Source: Eutreptiella sp. 'Long Island Sound 2002' (lineage: Eukaryota > Euglenozoa > Euglenophyceae > Eutreptiales > Eutreptiaceae). From it: DNA of 64,000 nucleotides. A program made the translations under genes and the position numbers. Shown in pieces: positions 35,514 through 44,920 of this stretch. Positions within the stretch are counted from its first letter, which is position 1. Each line of letters starts with the position of its first letter. The DNA is taken from positions 147,445,596-147,509,595 of the forward strand of contig OZ038381.1 in assembly GCA_964036045.1 (NCBI GenBank). The letters run 5' to 3'. The notes under the pieces are model-generated. The model did not search any database and had not been told where the DNA came from. It worked only from the letters and a program-made list of their open reading frames with translations.

Positions 35514-36074
35514 AGGAGCCCCCACGGGAGTGGGACCTCGGAGGTATTCCCTCCGAAAATCAGAGGAAACCCCGAGAAAGCGAAGGCACATCGGGTGCCG
35601 AAGAAGGCTCCGGAAGAGCCAAAACCACTGAGCTTCGCCACTCCCAACCCCTGGAGCGCCCTGCCAAGGGAAGTACATGTGGGTACGGGACATGGCAAGA
35701 AGGAAGGAGCGACCACGGAGAGCCCCGTGGACGGGCAAGACCAACCCAAGATCTACACCATCCGTGACCATACCCTTGAAGTCCTGATGCACCCGGACGT
35801 GCTAGAGTTGCATGCCGTGAGAGTCGTCCATACACCTCATGGCGACGAGCGGCAGTTGCACTTGAAAGTGCGAGTACGGTGCGGACGAGAGGAGAAGGTG
35901 GTGGATGTGTTGGTGGATACGGGTGCCCAGGTGAGCCTGGTCCGGAGAGGGTTGTTCAAGGAGGAATTCCTGCAGCCCAGCCGGAGACCGGTCCGCCTGA
36001 AGGTCGCCAACGGAGAGATTATGGGTGGTGGCACCCATGAGGCTACTATCAGTATTGAATTTCTCGGAGCATGA
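35514..36074 (+). CDS. pro: Chromovirus A aspartic protease
   Basis: It lies in the same frame as gag, directly after the TAG, with no other stop between. The retropepsin signature is clear: VDVLVDTGAQVSLV (DTG catalytic loop, near 35905-35945), followed by PVRLKVANGEIMGGG, the flap-like strand. The frame ends at TGA 36072-36074, inside the domain. The C-terminal retropepsin strand (YVADITDWDMIMGYDFM) is encoded at 36130-36180 in the +1 frame. So the protease is completed only by a shift in the 50-bp overlap 36025-36074. An extra G near 36066 would explain it as a simple indel. A programmed +1 shift at the GCA-TGA-G sequence is the alternative. Confidence 0.8.
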   Translation, partial: RSPHGSGTSEVFPPKIRGNPEKAKAHRVPKKAPEEPKPLSFATPNPWSALPREVHVGTGHGKKEGATTESPVDGQDQPKIYTIRDHTLEVLMHPDVLELHAVRVVHTPHGDERQLHLKVRVRCGREEKVVDVLVDTGAQVSLVRRGLFKEEFLQPSRRPVRLKVANGEIMGGGTHEATISIEFLGA

Positions 36075-39000
36075 GCGCTTGAACCGCCCTGATCAGGCGA
36101 AGAGAAGCACTCTATCCGGGAACTTCTATGTGGCCGACATTACCGATTGGGATATGATCATGGGGTATGACTTCATGGTGGCAAACGCCATTGGAGCCCT
36201 TCCCCATCGTGCAACGCTGGTCCGGGAGGATGATGAATGCCTCACATGGCTGTCCACGGACTATGCATGCGGATCATCCCAATGGAATGTTGAGGAAGAG
36301 GATCGGATCGTCCGAGCGGTGCAAGCTGTGGGTGCCAAGTCCAGAGGAGACCGCGGAGCTCAGCTCACGGAGTATGGAATGGCGCCGCAGGTGTACGACA
36401 GGATGATCCAGACGCTGGGAGCCGAAGCGCCCGAGACGGACGTCTTCGCTTCCCGGGATGCCCCACTTCTGCGGAAGTGCAGGAGGCATTGGCATCGAGG
36501 AGACTCAGCCTGGCATAGGCATTGGGGTTTGAAGGAGTGGGGACCCATGTATTGGCATGGCTCCCTGGACAATACCAGACGTACGGTGGAGAAGATCATC
36601 GCGGATAGGGCGAAGGGGATCCTGGTCATAACCGGCATAGGATCCATCCCATGTCCGCTGGAGGGTCTCAAGTCGACGCTGGACTCCATCACCCTGAACG
36701 AGATGTCATTCGGGCCAGAAGAGGAGCTGTTCATCGACGCCAAGGGTGTATCAATGCCCTCCCCGGGTCAAGCGTGGGGTACCAAGGCTTTCCTGGTGGA
36801 TGGGGCGCAAGCCCAGCCCACGGGTGATGAAGCATTCATCGGTAGGGTGGAGGCGGGGCCCATGAAGGTCATGTTTGAGCCCAAGGAGGGGACGGATCAG
36901 CCTCTTGATGGCATTGGCGTCCTGTCCCACGCCGAGATCGACGACGTCGTCAACTACATGCGGATGGGGATGCACGACCGTGTGGCAGCCAAGAAGAGGT
37001 GGGCCATGGTCACAACTCCGCATTGGTGGGATGACAAGATGTTGGTCACCGGCAAGTACGAGAAGGACGAGTTCGTGGCGAGGGTCATGGATTACATCGC
37101 GGACCAATATGATGGTCCGGTTGGGTCGGACCCACCAACGTGGGGTTTTCCAAGAGTGGGAACCGGTAGCGACGAGCACCAGCCCGAGGCCGCAAATTTT
37201 CGAAAATTATCGGTGGGAGTCGAGACCCACGACGATGAAGACGGCATATCAGACGAGGAGAAGTCGGACTCGGACCCAGAAGAGGCCTATACCGCAGTGC
37301 GGTCGGTTGTATCGATACCGAAGCAAGCGGCTGAAGAGGCCCAGGAGAACCCGAAGGTCTCCGAGCTGAAGGAAAGGCTGATCAAGGCCTATCCGCGGCT
37401 ATTCAGTGGCGTCGCCAACAAGAACCCTCCAGATTGTGAGAGGTTTGGTACAGCGAAGATCAAGCTGCAGCCGAACCAGAAGATCTATCGTCATCGGGAG
37501 TACCAACTTCAGGGCGATCGGGCCGAGGCCATGAAGAAGCTGTTGGCCGAGTTCATTGAGCGGGGATGGATCGAACCGTCCGACAGTGAATGGGCCAGCC
37601 CAGCCTTCATCGTGCCCAAGAAGGAGAAGGGCGAGTGGAGATTGGTGGTTGATTACAGAGGTTTGAACGAGCAGACCGAGCACGACTCGTACTCGCTTCC
37701 TCTGATCGACTCCATCCTCCAAAAACAGCAGAAAAAGCGGATCTTCACCGTGTTGGACCTGAAACACGGTTATCACCAGATGCCGCTACACCCGGACTCC
37801 AGGCCCTGCACAGCGATGTCAACGCCGCTGGGGCCTATGCAGTGGAAAGTGGTGCCTATGGGCGCCAAGAATGGCAACGCCGCTTTCCAGCGCATGATGG
37901 AGGACCTACTCGGTCCTGTCCGGGACTGTGCCGATCCCTTCGTGGATGACATCATCATCGGGTCCGGCACGGAGAATATGACTGAGGACGAGCTCATCGA
38001 CGCGCATGAGAAGGATCTGCGCCGAGTGCTCAGCGAGTTGGACAAGCACAACATGGTGTGCAAGCCCACCAAAGCCTCACTCTTCGTGAAGGAAGTGGAG
38101 TTCGCGGGTCACCTGGTTGGTCACGGGCAACGCCGTCCCATGCCTGGGAAGCTGGCGTCCCTGCACCACTGGGAGAAGCTCCAGACCATCAGCGAACTCC
38201 GGTCCTTCATGGGGTTCTGCAATTACTATTCGGGCTATGTCCGGATGTATGCAGAACTCTCGGGGCCGCTGCACAAGATGCTGCAGGTGGGGAAGTTCGA
38301 TGGCCGGAAGGGGAGCAAGAAGAAGCTTGCCTGGACCCCTGAGGCTGAGGATGCGTTGAACAGCCTGAAGGAGCGACTCCTGGGGCAGTTGGGCCTGTTC
38401 CTGGTGGACCCGGACAAGGGATTCGTGCTACAGACAGACGCCTCGGACTATGCCGTGGGGGCAGTCCTCGAGCAAGTCCGGGACGACGGGACTCATGTGC
38501 CCGTGGCCTTTTGGAGCAGGATCCTGGCCGAGGGCCAACGCCGAACATGGACCGCGAGGGAGAAGGAGACATACGCCATTGTATGTGCGCTCAGGAAGTG
38601 GTCTGGCCACATCGGACTGCAGCCGGTGGTGGTTTGCACGGACCACCAGTCCCTACAGAGCTGGCACAAGGAGCATGTCGACACCCCCTCAGGACCAGCG
38701 GCTAGGAGGGCCCGATGGCACGAGACGTTCGCCAAGTTCGACCTCAGCGTCGTGTACGTCCCGGGGAAGGACAACACTGTGGCAGATTGCCTCAGTCGCT
38801 GGGCCTACCCCGCGGGCAAGGCTTGGATGGACATATCCAGCCATGGGGACGCCGAGGAGACCGAGGAGGCCAAGCGCATCATCGAGATGGAGAAGGTCAT
38901 GGAGCAAGAGGGGGTCAAGTGCTTTGTGGTGATGGCAAACCGTACTGACCTGGCCAAGTTCCGGGGTGCCCGCGTCCAAGCTATTCGAGAGGAAGCCCTC

Positions 39001-40581
39001 GAGCAATGGATGGTGGCCCCTGTAGAGCTAGTCAGGTCGGTGCTCACAGAGGACTGGTCGGATGACTACGCGGCATCCGAGCACTGGAGCAAGTACTGGA
39101 ATGCCGTGAGCGCCCCGTCGGACGACGAATGGCCCGAGGGCTTGACCGAGGATGGCGACAAGTTGTCCCTCAAGGACAAGCTGCTGGTGCCCGAGAACCG
39201 AGTGGAGGAGCTCATTGACCATTGGCACAACGCCCAGCTCATGCACCCTGGCCGAGACAAGATGCAGCAGGACCTGGAGTGGCGTTTCAAGTTCCCTCCG
39301 GGGTACTACGCCGTCCTGGATAGGTACTGCAGCGACTGTGCCGTGTGTCGGGCCACGAAGAGCCCCAACCACTCCACAGCGGGCAACCCGGTGTACACGG
39401 CTATACCGGAGGCCCCTATGCGGTCCGTGGCCATGGATGTATTCGCCATGCCTGAGGTCACCGTGGAAGGAGAGACCTACGACTGTGTCATCCTGGCGGT
39501 GGACAGGCAAAGTGGGTATATCGTGGCGGTCCCTGGCAAGAAGTCCAAGAAAAAGGACAAGAAGGACAAGCATGAAGTGGGGCTACAGGCCAAGACCGTC
39601 GCTAATGCCATGATCAGGCATTGGCTGACGATTTTCGATGTCCCAGCTGTCATCTGCAGCGATCGGGGCAGTCAATTCGTGGGGACGTGCTTCAAGACGA
39701 TGTGCAAGCACATGGGGATTCGACACGCCAAGACCGTGGCGTACCACAGCCGGTCGAATGGCCGTGCTGAGGTGGCCGGGCGACAGATATTCGAGAAGTT
39801 CCGCCAGCTGCACATTGATGAACCGGGCCGGAACTGGTATAACTCGCTGTGGAGAGTGCTCCAAGCGTATCACGACCTTCCGGGACCCACTGGACTGTCG
39901 CCCCATCGTATCCTGTTCCTACGGGATCGAGTGTCACGCACTCTCCCGTGGATGAACCATGGCAAGGTGGCCCGGGATGCGAACGCTATGATGTCTGAGG
40001 CGGACGACACGGCGGCCAAGGTGTGCAAGGCACTTCAGGACGAGCATGACAAGAGGGCCAAGTACTTCAAGCAGGGAAAAGTCCAGAAGTATGCTCTCCA
40101 AGACACCGTTTGGGTGGAGCGGCACCACAAGGATGTCCTGTCCAGGCATCGACAGGCATCTTGGTATGTGCCGGGGGTAATCGTGCGGAAGGTCGGGCAG
40201 GATGTGTATGCGGTTCGTGTGGGGGATAACAAGATCCTGGACCGTGACCATACTCAGCTTCGTCCCCGGGCACCAGACCCCAGCGGACGTCCCGTCACCT
40301 TCGAGTTCACGGCCGGCGATGTGGACTCGGACGATGAGGGTGAGGACGACGATTTCACCGCGGAGAAGATCCTGGCGGACAAGCCGGACCCGGGGACGCC
40401 TGGGGGGAGGCTTTACAAAGTCCGTTGGAAGGGATTCGCCGCATCCAGGGACTCGTGGGAGCCTCCGAGCAGTTTCGTGCCGAGGTATACCACGGTCTGG
40501 ATCGACTACCTAAAGAAAAAGGGTATTTCTTTGGATGTCAAGGACGTATTGGTCCATTTGGTTGCTGTTGTAGCACCGTAA
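36025..40581 (+). CDS. pol: Chromovirus A Pol: RT, RNase H, integrase, chromodomain
   Basis: 1518 codons without a stop (the first in-frame start is a GTG; translation probably arrives from protease). Residues 40-60 complete the protease (MIMGYDFM). About 135-330 is an extra module (PETDVFASRDAPLL ... ILVITGIG) not normally found in Ty3 Pol. RT follows, with RLVVDYRGLNEQ, FTVLDLKHGYHQM and catalytic FVDDI (639-642). RNase H has TDASDYAVG (Asp 805), EKETYAIV and TDHQSL. Integrase has an HHCC finger (HWHNAQLMHPG ... CSDCAVC) and the D-D35-E triad Asp 1138, Asp 1213, Glu 1249. The C-terminus carries a chromodomain (about 1443-1500; EKILADKP ... YKVRWKGF ... SWEPPSSF), which in this clade directs insertion to marked chromatin. 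All catalytic residues are present. Confidence 0.93.
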   Translation: MVAPMRLLSVLNFSEHERLNRPDQAKRSTLSGNFYVADITDWDMIMGYDFMVANAIGALPHRATLVREDDECLTWLSTDYACGSSQWNVEEEDRIVRAVQAVGAKSRGDRGAQLTEYGMAPQVYDRMIQTLGAEAPETDVFASRDAPLLRKCRRHWHRGDSAWHRHWGLKEWGPMYWHGSLDNTRRTVEKIIADRAKGILVITGIGSIPCPLEGLKSTLDSITLNEMSFGPEEELFIDAKGVSMPSPGQAWGTKAFLVDGAQAQPTGDEAFIGRVEAGPMKVMFEPKEGTDQPLDGIGVLSHAEIDDVVNYMRMGMHDRVAAKKRWAMVTTPHWWDDKMLVTGKYEKDEFVARVMDYIADQYDGPVGSDPPTWGFPRVGTGSDEHQPEAANFRKLSVGVETHDDEDGISDEEKSDSDPEEAYTAVRSVVSIPKQAAEEAQENPKVSELKERLIKAYPRLFSGVANKNPPDCERFGTAKIKLQPNQKIYRHREYQLQGDRAEAMKKLLAEFIERGWIEPSDSEWASPAFIVPKKEKGEWRLVVDYRGLNEQTEHDSYSLPLIDSILQKQQKKRIFTVLDLKHGYHQMPLHPDSRPCTAMSTPLGPMQWKVVPMGAKNGNAAFQRMMEDLLGPVRDCADPFVDDIIIGSGTENMTEDELIDAHEKDLRRVLSELDKHNMVCKPTKASLFVKEVEFAGHLVGHGQRRPMPGKLASLHHWEKLQTISELRSFMGFCNYYSGYVRMYAELSGPLHKMLQVGKFDGRKGSKKKLAWTPEAEDALNSLKERLLGQLGLFLVDPDKGFVLQTDASDYAVGAVLEQVRDDGTHVPVAFWSRILAEGQRRTWTAREKETYAIVCALRKWSGHIGLQPVVVCTDHQSLQSWHKEHVDTPSGPAARRARWHETFAKFDLSVVYVPGKDNTVADCLSRWAYPAGKAWMDISSHGDAEETEEAKRIIEMEKVMEQEGVKCFVVMANRTDLAKFRGARVQAIREEALEQWMVAPVELVRSVLTEDWSDDYAASEHWSKYWNAVSAPSDDEWPEGLTEDGDKLSLKDKLLVPENRVEELIDHWHNAQLMHPGRDKMQQDLEWRFKFPPGYYAVLDRYCSDCAVCRATKSPNHSTAGNPVYTAIPEAPMRSVAMDVFAMPEVTVEGETYDCVILAVDRQSGYIVAVPGKKSKKKDKKDKHEVGLQAKTVANAMIRHWLTIFDVPAVICSDRGSQFVGTCFKTMCKHMGIRHAKTVAYHSRSNGRAEVAGRQIFEKFRQLHIDEPGRNWYNSLWRVLQAYHDLPGPTGLSPHRILFLRDRVSRTLPWMNHGKVARDANAMMSEADDTAAKVCKALQDEHDKRAKYFKQGKVQKYALQDTVWVERHHKDVLSRHRQASWYVPGVIVRKVGQDVYAVRVGDNKILDRDHTQLRPRAPDPSGRPVTFEFTAGDVDSDDEGEDDDFTAEKILADKPDPGTPGGRLYKVRWKGFAASRDSWEPPSSFVPRYTTVWIDYLKKKGISLDVKDVLVHLVAVVAP

Positions 40582-40964
40582 TGGATCCCTCTTGGCATTT
40601 TGTTTGTTTCTGTGAATGGGGAGACAAGTGAGGGCGTTCATCCGGGGATTTTTCGGCCTTGATTGGCCATATACCCCCTTCACTCGATCTCCACATGTAT
40701 ATTGCATTGTGGTATACTTATTTTGGTCGACCGACGACGTTCTTCTATCTTTGATCCCCTTGGTCCATGTTGTAGATCAAGGGGAGACCGGATATGGCGT
40801 AGGGCGCTGATTATCAGTGTCCTCACCCCTCCCTTGGGGCATGGGGGACGCCTACGACGTGTGTGGGGCCTCCATGTGTCCTTGGGACATGGAGGGGGGG
40901 GGTTGGAGCCCATTGGGGTCCTCCCGTCCTCTCTTCATTGGTTTCCGAGCGGATACAACGCTCT
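40582..40964. other. 3' untranslated region of chromovirus A
   Basis: Gene-free DNA between the pol stop and the polypurine tract. It contains a G-run (40894-40903) and the near-repeat pair cttggggcatggggga / cttgggacatggaggg at about 40835 and 40880. Confidence 0.6.
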
Positions 40965-40975
40965 GAGAAGGGGGG
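40965..40975 (+). promoter_or_regulatory. Polypurine tract of chromovirus A
   Basis: GAGAAGGGGGG lies immediately before the TG of the right LTR, where plus-strand DNA synthesis of an LTR retroelement is primed. It supports 40976 as a true LTR start. Confidence 0.8.
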
Positions 40976-41151
40976 TGAAGCCGGTTCGGACCCCCGTGGC
41001 CATCTTGGGGTCACTTGGGGTGTGTATCTATGTGCCGGCAAGCCGCCATTGGCTGATATCATACTCTCCCATCCACCTGATCTAACCCGATGTGATAGTA
41101 TGATAGGTTTGGCCATTCCGGCTATGAGCGGCCATATTCAGTACCGAGGCA
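40976..41151 (+). repeat. Right LTR (or truncated LTR) of chromovirus A
   Basis: TGAAGCCGG...GAGGCA, 176 bp, near-identical to 30138-30314. Similarity ends abruptly at 41151, where unrelated sequence (agaaagatg) begins. Confidence 0.75.
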
Positions 41152-42101
41152 AGAAAGATGTCCTTGAATTATGCCCTAGGTCTTTTGATGTATTCCTGCA
41201 GGTTTTGTAGTTGTAAAACCCCAAACCAAAGCAGCAAGTAGAGCAAGGACTGAATGTGGATCGAATCAATGATTGGTTTTAGAATCCAGTATAGCACAGA
41301 AGGGCTGCAGATAGACAAAGCAGGTATATGAACATAGATTCAATCACAAATGGATAATGCAAAAGGTTTTATATGAAACTCGGTCAGACTCTAGCCTCAG
41401 AGGTTGCAATAGGCACTTCATGTGCACTCTTTTGGGTGAAATGGTGCTGGTTAGGACTGAGGGGCATAGATGTCAGGACCACACAGAAAATGACTTGGCC
41501 AAGCAACTGAATTCAGAAACAGTTACAAAGTAGGACCACAATAAGTGGTAGAATCAATTGAGTATAGGGGTCTTGGGGTGGGAGACCACTTAGGCTTAAC
41601 CTCCAAGGCCCACAGGCATGGAATGCCTGATTTTTTTTGGTATGACCTCCATGGAGGAAGGTACCTCCGCTCAGTTGAGTGGTAGGGGTGAACTTCATGG
41701 GGGGGCTAGGGTCACAACCCTAGTTACTTTGAGAAAGTGTACTTTAGGCCACAAAAGAGAGATAAAAACACTTAAGTTTGTCTCAGCATCAACAAAGGGT
41801 TTTAAGGGGGGCTTAGCCTGGATCAAGCCCTCCAAGAAAGACATGGCAGTGACTTTTTCTTACTCCCCCCTGGAGTACTAGTCGATCAAGCTAGTAGGAC
41901 CAAGGAAAAAAGCTCAAATATTCCCAAAATTACCTCAAAAAATGCATTGAACTTACCAAAAATATTCTCATCACTTCATAGAAGCCTATCACACTGTAGG
42001 GACCCTTGAAAAACAGTGTAATGTACCGTGAATGATGTCCCTTCGAAGGGGCATTCCTCAAAAGTCGCCGGCGTGCGGCGAAAACCTTTGGAAAAAGTGT
42101 G
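41152..42101. other. Gene-free block, unrecognised
   Basis: No gene or known element is seen; small frames lack motifs. TGTAGGGACCC at 41995 resembles an LTR start (compare TGTAGGGTCCC at 7264), but no partner was found. Confidence 0.4.
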
Positions 42102-42172
42102 GGGGCAGTGGGAATTGAACCCAGGACCCTCTGTCCAGAGCACATGTGTCTGTCCACCAGGGTACAGTCGAA
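42102..42172 (-). other. tRNA-like sequence, SINE head candidate
   Basis: Minus strand: A-box-like taccctggtggacagacac, a middle stem-loop, and a T-arm (ctggg-ttcaatt-cccac, 42125-42109) matching the pol III B box. Its B-box context (tcctgggttcaattccca) is the same as at 23870-23955. The sequence beyond the head differs, so they may be independent tRNA-derived SINEs or tRNA pseudogenes. Confidence 0.45.
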
Positions 42173-43012
42173 CGCTCTAATGCGGACGGTTATCGCCGTA
42201 TAAACAGCGTTTTGGTAAACGTCCTGACCAAGGGCCAGGGCGGAGCAATACTCCCAATGGAGGACACAAACCCCCAGGAGCTGGAAGAAATAGACAATGG
42301 AACCAGCAGGGAGTGATTCCTGCGGTTTTGCGGAAGGGGTTGCGATTTAGCAAGTGAAATCGTTGAAAATCGACGAGACCACGCGGGAAATCGTCATTTT
42401 TACACATAACTTAAAGTCGCAGACAAGCGCAAAGGAAGCGGACGCCAAGAAAAGGGTTGCGCAAGCGAAAACGGCTTTTGGAAGAGAAGGTATGAGCCGT
42501 AGTTTTTAAAGTTTTAAAGAAAATTTTTGCACTGTTGCATCAAAATTTTTATAAACTTCAGAGTAAAGCATTCAAAATCAGCGCGCACCACAGAGCAGTT
42601 CAACAACCTGTCTCTCAGGTATGTCTGTGTCACTACACACTCACGCATTGCGTTCGTGTTGGTTGTTCCGTCAAAACGTTAGGGTTGTCAACGCTGTGCT
42701 CGTTGGGGGGTCGGGTGTTCATCTCTCATGCTCTGCACAGGTGAAAGCAGGAATGAAAGGTATGTGATGCGAATGGAGCGCGCAGCGCGCACGTAGGGTT
42801 AGTATATGCGCTGTGCTCGCGATGCATGTGCCGAATCTAGGCATCCACACGCTGTATCGCTTCACCTGTATCCCTAATTCACCCTTGTTTCCTTCTTCAC
42901 AGGTTAGCGTTTGTTCGTGTGCGGCCGTGGCGTTCAAGTTGAGTTGCTTAAAACGCTTAGGTTTGTTTTGTGTTCGTTTCAATGCGGCATTCACACGATG
43001 CATGGTGAGTAA
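42173..43012. other. Gene-free block, unrecognised
   Basis: No gene is seen. It includes AT-rich DNA (42.5 kb) and ends at the GGTTTGA run that marks the presumed LINE-B 3' boundary. Part may be the insertion target of LINE-B. Confidence 0.4.
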
Positions 43013-43034
43013 GGTTTGAGGTTTGAGGTTTGAT
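43013..43034 (-). repeat. Heptamer run (GGTTTGA)3 at the presumed LINE-B 3' end
   Basis: aaggtttgaggtttgaggtttga on the plus strand; in the LINE sense it reads tcaaacc repeated. Short tandem repeats commonly form the 3' tail of LINEs lacking poly(A). Confidence 0.55.
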
Positions 43035-44282
43035 TTTGCGGGTACTAGACGCTTTTCGGCCCCGGGGGGCCACCTGGTCGGGCCAGGTGATATCCTCCCC
43101 ACCGGGTCCTAGTGGGGGGCCCTCCAAGACGCACCTCCTGCCTGGTGGCGGAGTCCCCCGGGTTCACAGAGCTCGGAGCCCCGTCCTTCCCCGGCGTCCC
43201 CGTTTCGCCACTCCCCGGTCAGTGCATCAATTCGCAGCCGTGGCCGCGGGCGCTTACCCACTGCGTCGCCCCCCTAATGCGTGGTCGCCCGGGGCACCGG
43301 CGCCGCCGGGCCCGTGCTACTGGCTTGTCGCCAGTGGGACCCCCTTGGGCTGGCGCGGAGGCTGCCTAGCCTAGGGGTTGGGGCGTGGCGCTGTGCGCCA
43401 CTACTGCCTTGGCGGGTGCAGTGTCCCGTCTGTGTGTGCGCGGCGCTCGCGGCCGGTTCGAGGGGGTTCGGGCCGGTACCTGGTGTTGTGTCTCCCCTTC
43501 TTCCCCCTTCCCGCCCCGCGTATCCCGCGTTGCGTGTGGCGGGCCGTCCCGTCCGGGTGTCCCTTATCCTCGCTCGCTGGTACGCCATTCCATGTGGTCT
43601 GTGCGTTCCGCGCGCTCGGTCCGGTTGCCCTTCTGGTGGTCCCCGCGTGTCCTTTTCGTGTGTGTGCGCTCGCGCTCTCGCGGTGTCCGCTCCCCGCTGG
43701 GTGGTGTGGCGCGCGCATCTCGCGTGGTCCCGGCACTGGGCGCTGGTAGGGCCGTTCCATGTGGTCCGTGCCCCTCCGCGTGTCCTGCCCCGGTCCCGTG
43801 CTCCGTCTGGCGTGCTTGGGGGGGGGCGGTCCGGTCCTGGTTCCCCCCTACTTGGCTTGGGGTTGCGGGGGCGGCGGCTAGGCGTCCCCGGGGTGGTGCC
43901 TTCGTCTGTTGCGCGGGGCGTTCTGGGCCTTGCGTTCCTCTTCCCTCCTCTGCCCGTCCACTAGGTGGGCTGTCGGGGTCTGCGTTGCGGGCGTGCGGTT
44001 GTGGGGGCCCCGCTCTGTTCTTGCGGGGGGGGAGAGAGGTGTCGTCTTGGTGTCCAGGCGCCGGCCCGCCGGATTCTCATGACGAGCCTGATGCGCACGG
44101 AGCTTCGCCCTGCGGGATGCGTGGGGGGGTTGGGGTGACCGTGGCTGGAGTGGTGCTCCAATGTCCCGGTTCATGGCCCAGCAGAGCAGCCCTACCGCGG
44201 GCTTACTCTTAGCACAGGGGGAGGGGGTTGCGGGCGCGTTTGTTCTGTGACCCGGGTGCCGGTGTATCTCTGAAGGCAGCCG

Positions 44283-44350
44283 CCCCAGAGGTAGCGCACC
44301 AGGCGCGCGCCGCGAAGGAGCTGGTTCGAACCCCGGGATCGGTGGTCTCC
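44283..44350 (+). other. tRNA-like sequence
   Basis: A-box-like gaggtagcgcaccagg and B-box-like ctggttcgaaccccgg (44321-44336) are present. The acceptor stem is not formed. Possibly a SINE insertion or decayed tRNA gene within the GC-rich region. Confidence 0.4.
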
Positions 44351-44589
44351 CACCGAACCCTTCGAATACCGGGCGAGGCGTCCCATGGACCTGTTTGAGT
44401 ACAGGTGACGGTGCGCACTGCTGCAGGGGTGGGTGGCTCCCATGTCTTTTGTTTTTCTTGGGTGGGGGGTAAAACGAACGAGACCTCCACCCGATGCACC
44501 GGTATCAGTGGTGGCGCGAGTTGCTGGAGGGGGGGGTGGTTCCCACGTCGCCAACTAGAGAGCTCTACGTGCAGGGATCCCAGGAGCAC

Positions 44590-44660
44590 CAACGCCCGGG
44601 ATCGAACCCCCGCACTGGACGATTGAAGACCGACGCTCTCACTACTGGGCCGCGGGAGTC
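44590..44660 (-). other. tRNA-like sequence with good A and B boxes
   Basis: Minus strand: cggcccagtagtgagagcg (A box) and gggggttcgatcccggg (B box), separated by a stem-loop (tcggtcttcaatcg). The T-stem has a mismatch, so it is unlikely to be an active tRNA. It lies about 250 bp from an oppositely oriented tRNA-like sequence. Confidence 0.45.
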
Positions 44661-44920
44661 TCTTATGCCACTGAGGGGTGTCGTCGGCTATGAATCCAGT
44701 CCTGAGGGTGGGGCTGTGCGCCGTGAAGCGTGTTGCGCGTGCCGGGAGGCCCCAGTCCACGCGCACGGGGTCGGGACAGGGGGGGAGGGGGCTGGGTGGG
44801 GTGCGCTGGATCGCCGACTGACGTGCACAGGGGTAAGAGGCGGGCAGTAGCACCACTGGGTCGCCGACTGACTGTAGGGCGGGGGGTCGCTCTGCCTCTT
44901 TCCGTCCCTCTGCCTTCCCT

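Larger units (their letters stand above)
30138..41151 (+). mobile_element. Chromovirus A, near-complete Ty3/gypsy element
   Basis: This spans near-identical terminal direct repeats, an AT-rich leader, gag, protease, RT-RNase H-integrase-chromodomain and a polypurine tract. The terminal repeats differ only at one spot of a few bases, implying a recent insertion. However, a TAG separates gag from protease and a frame change separates protease from RT. The flanks (ttcacc on the left, agaaag on the right) do not form a target-site duplication. Confidence 0.8.
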
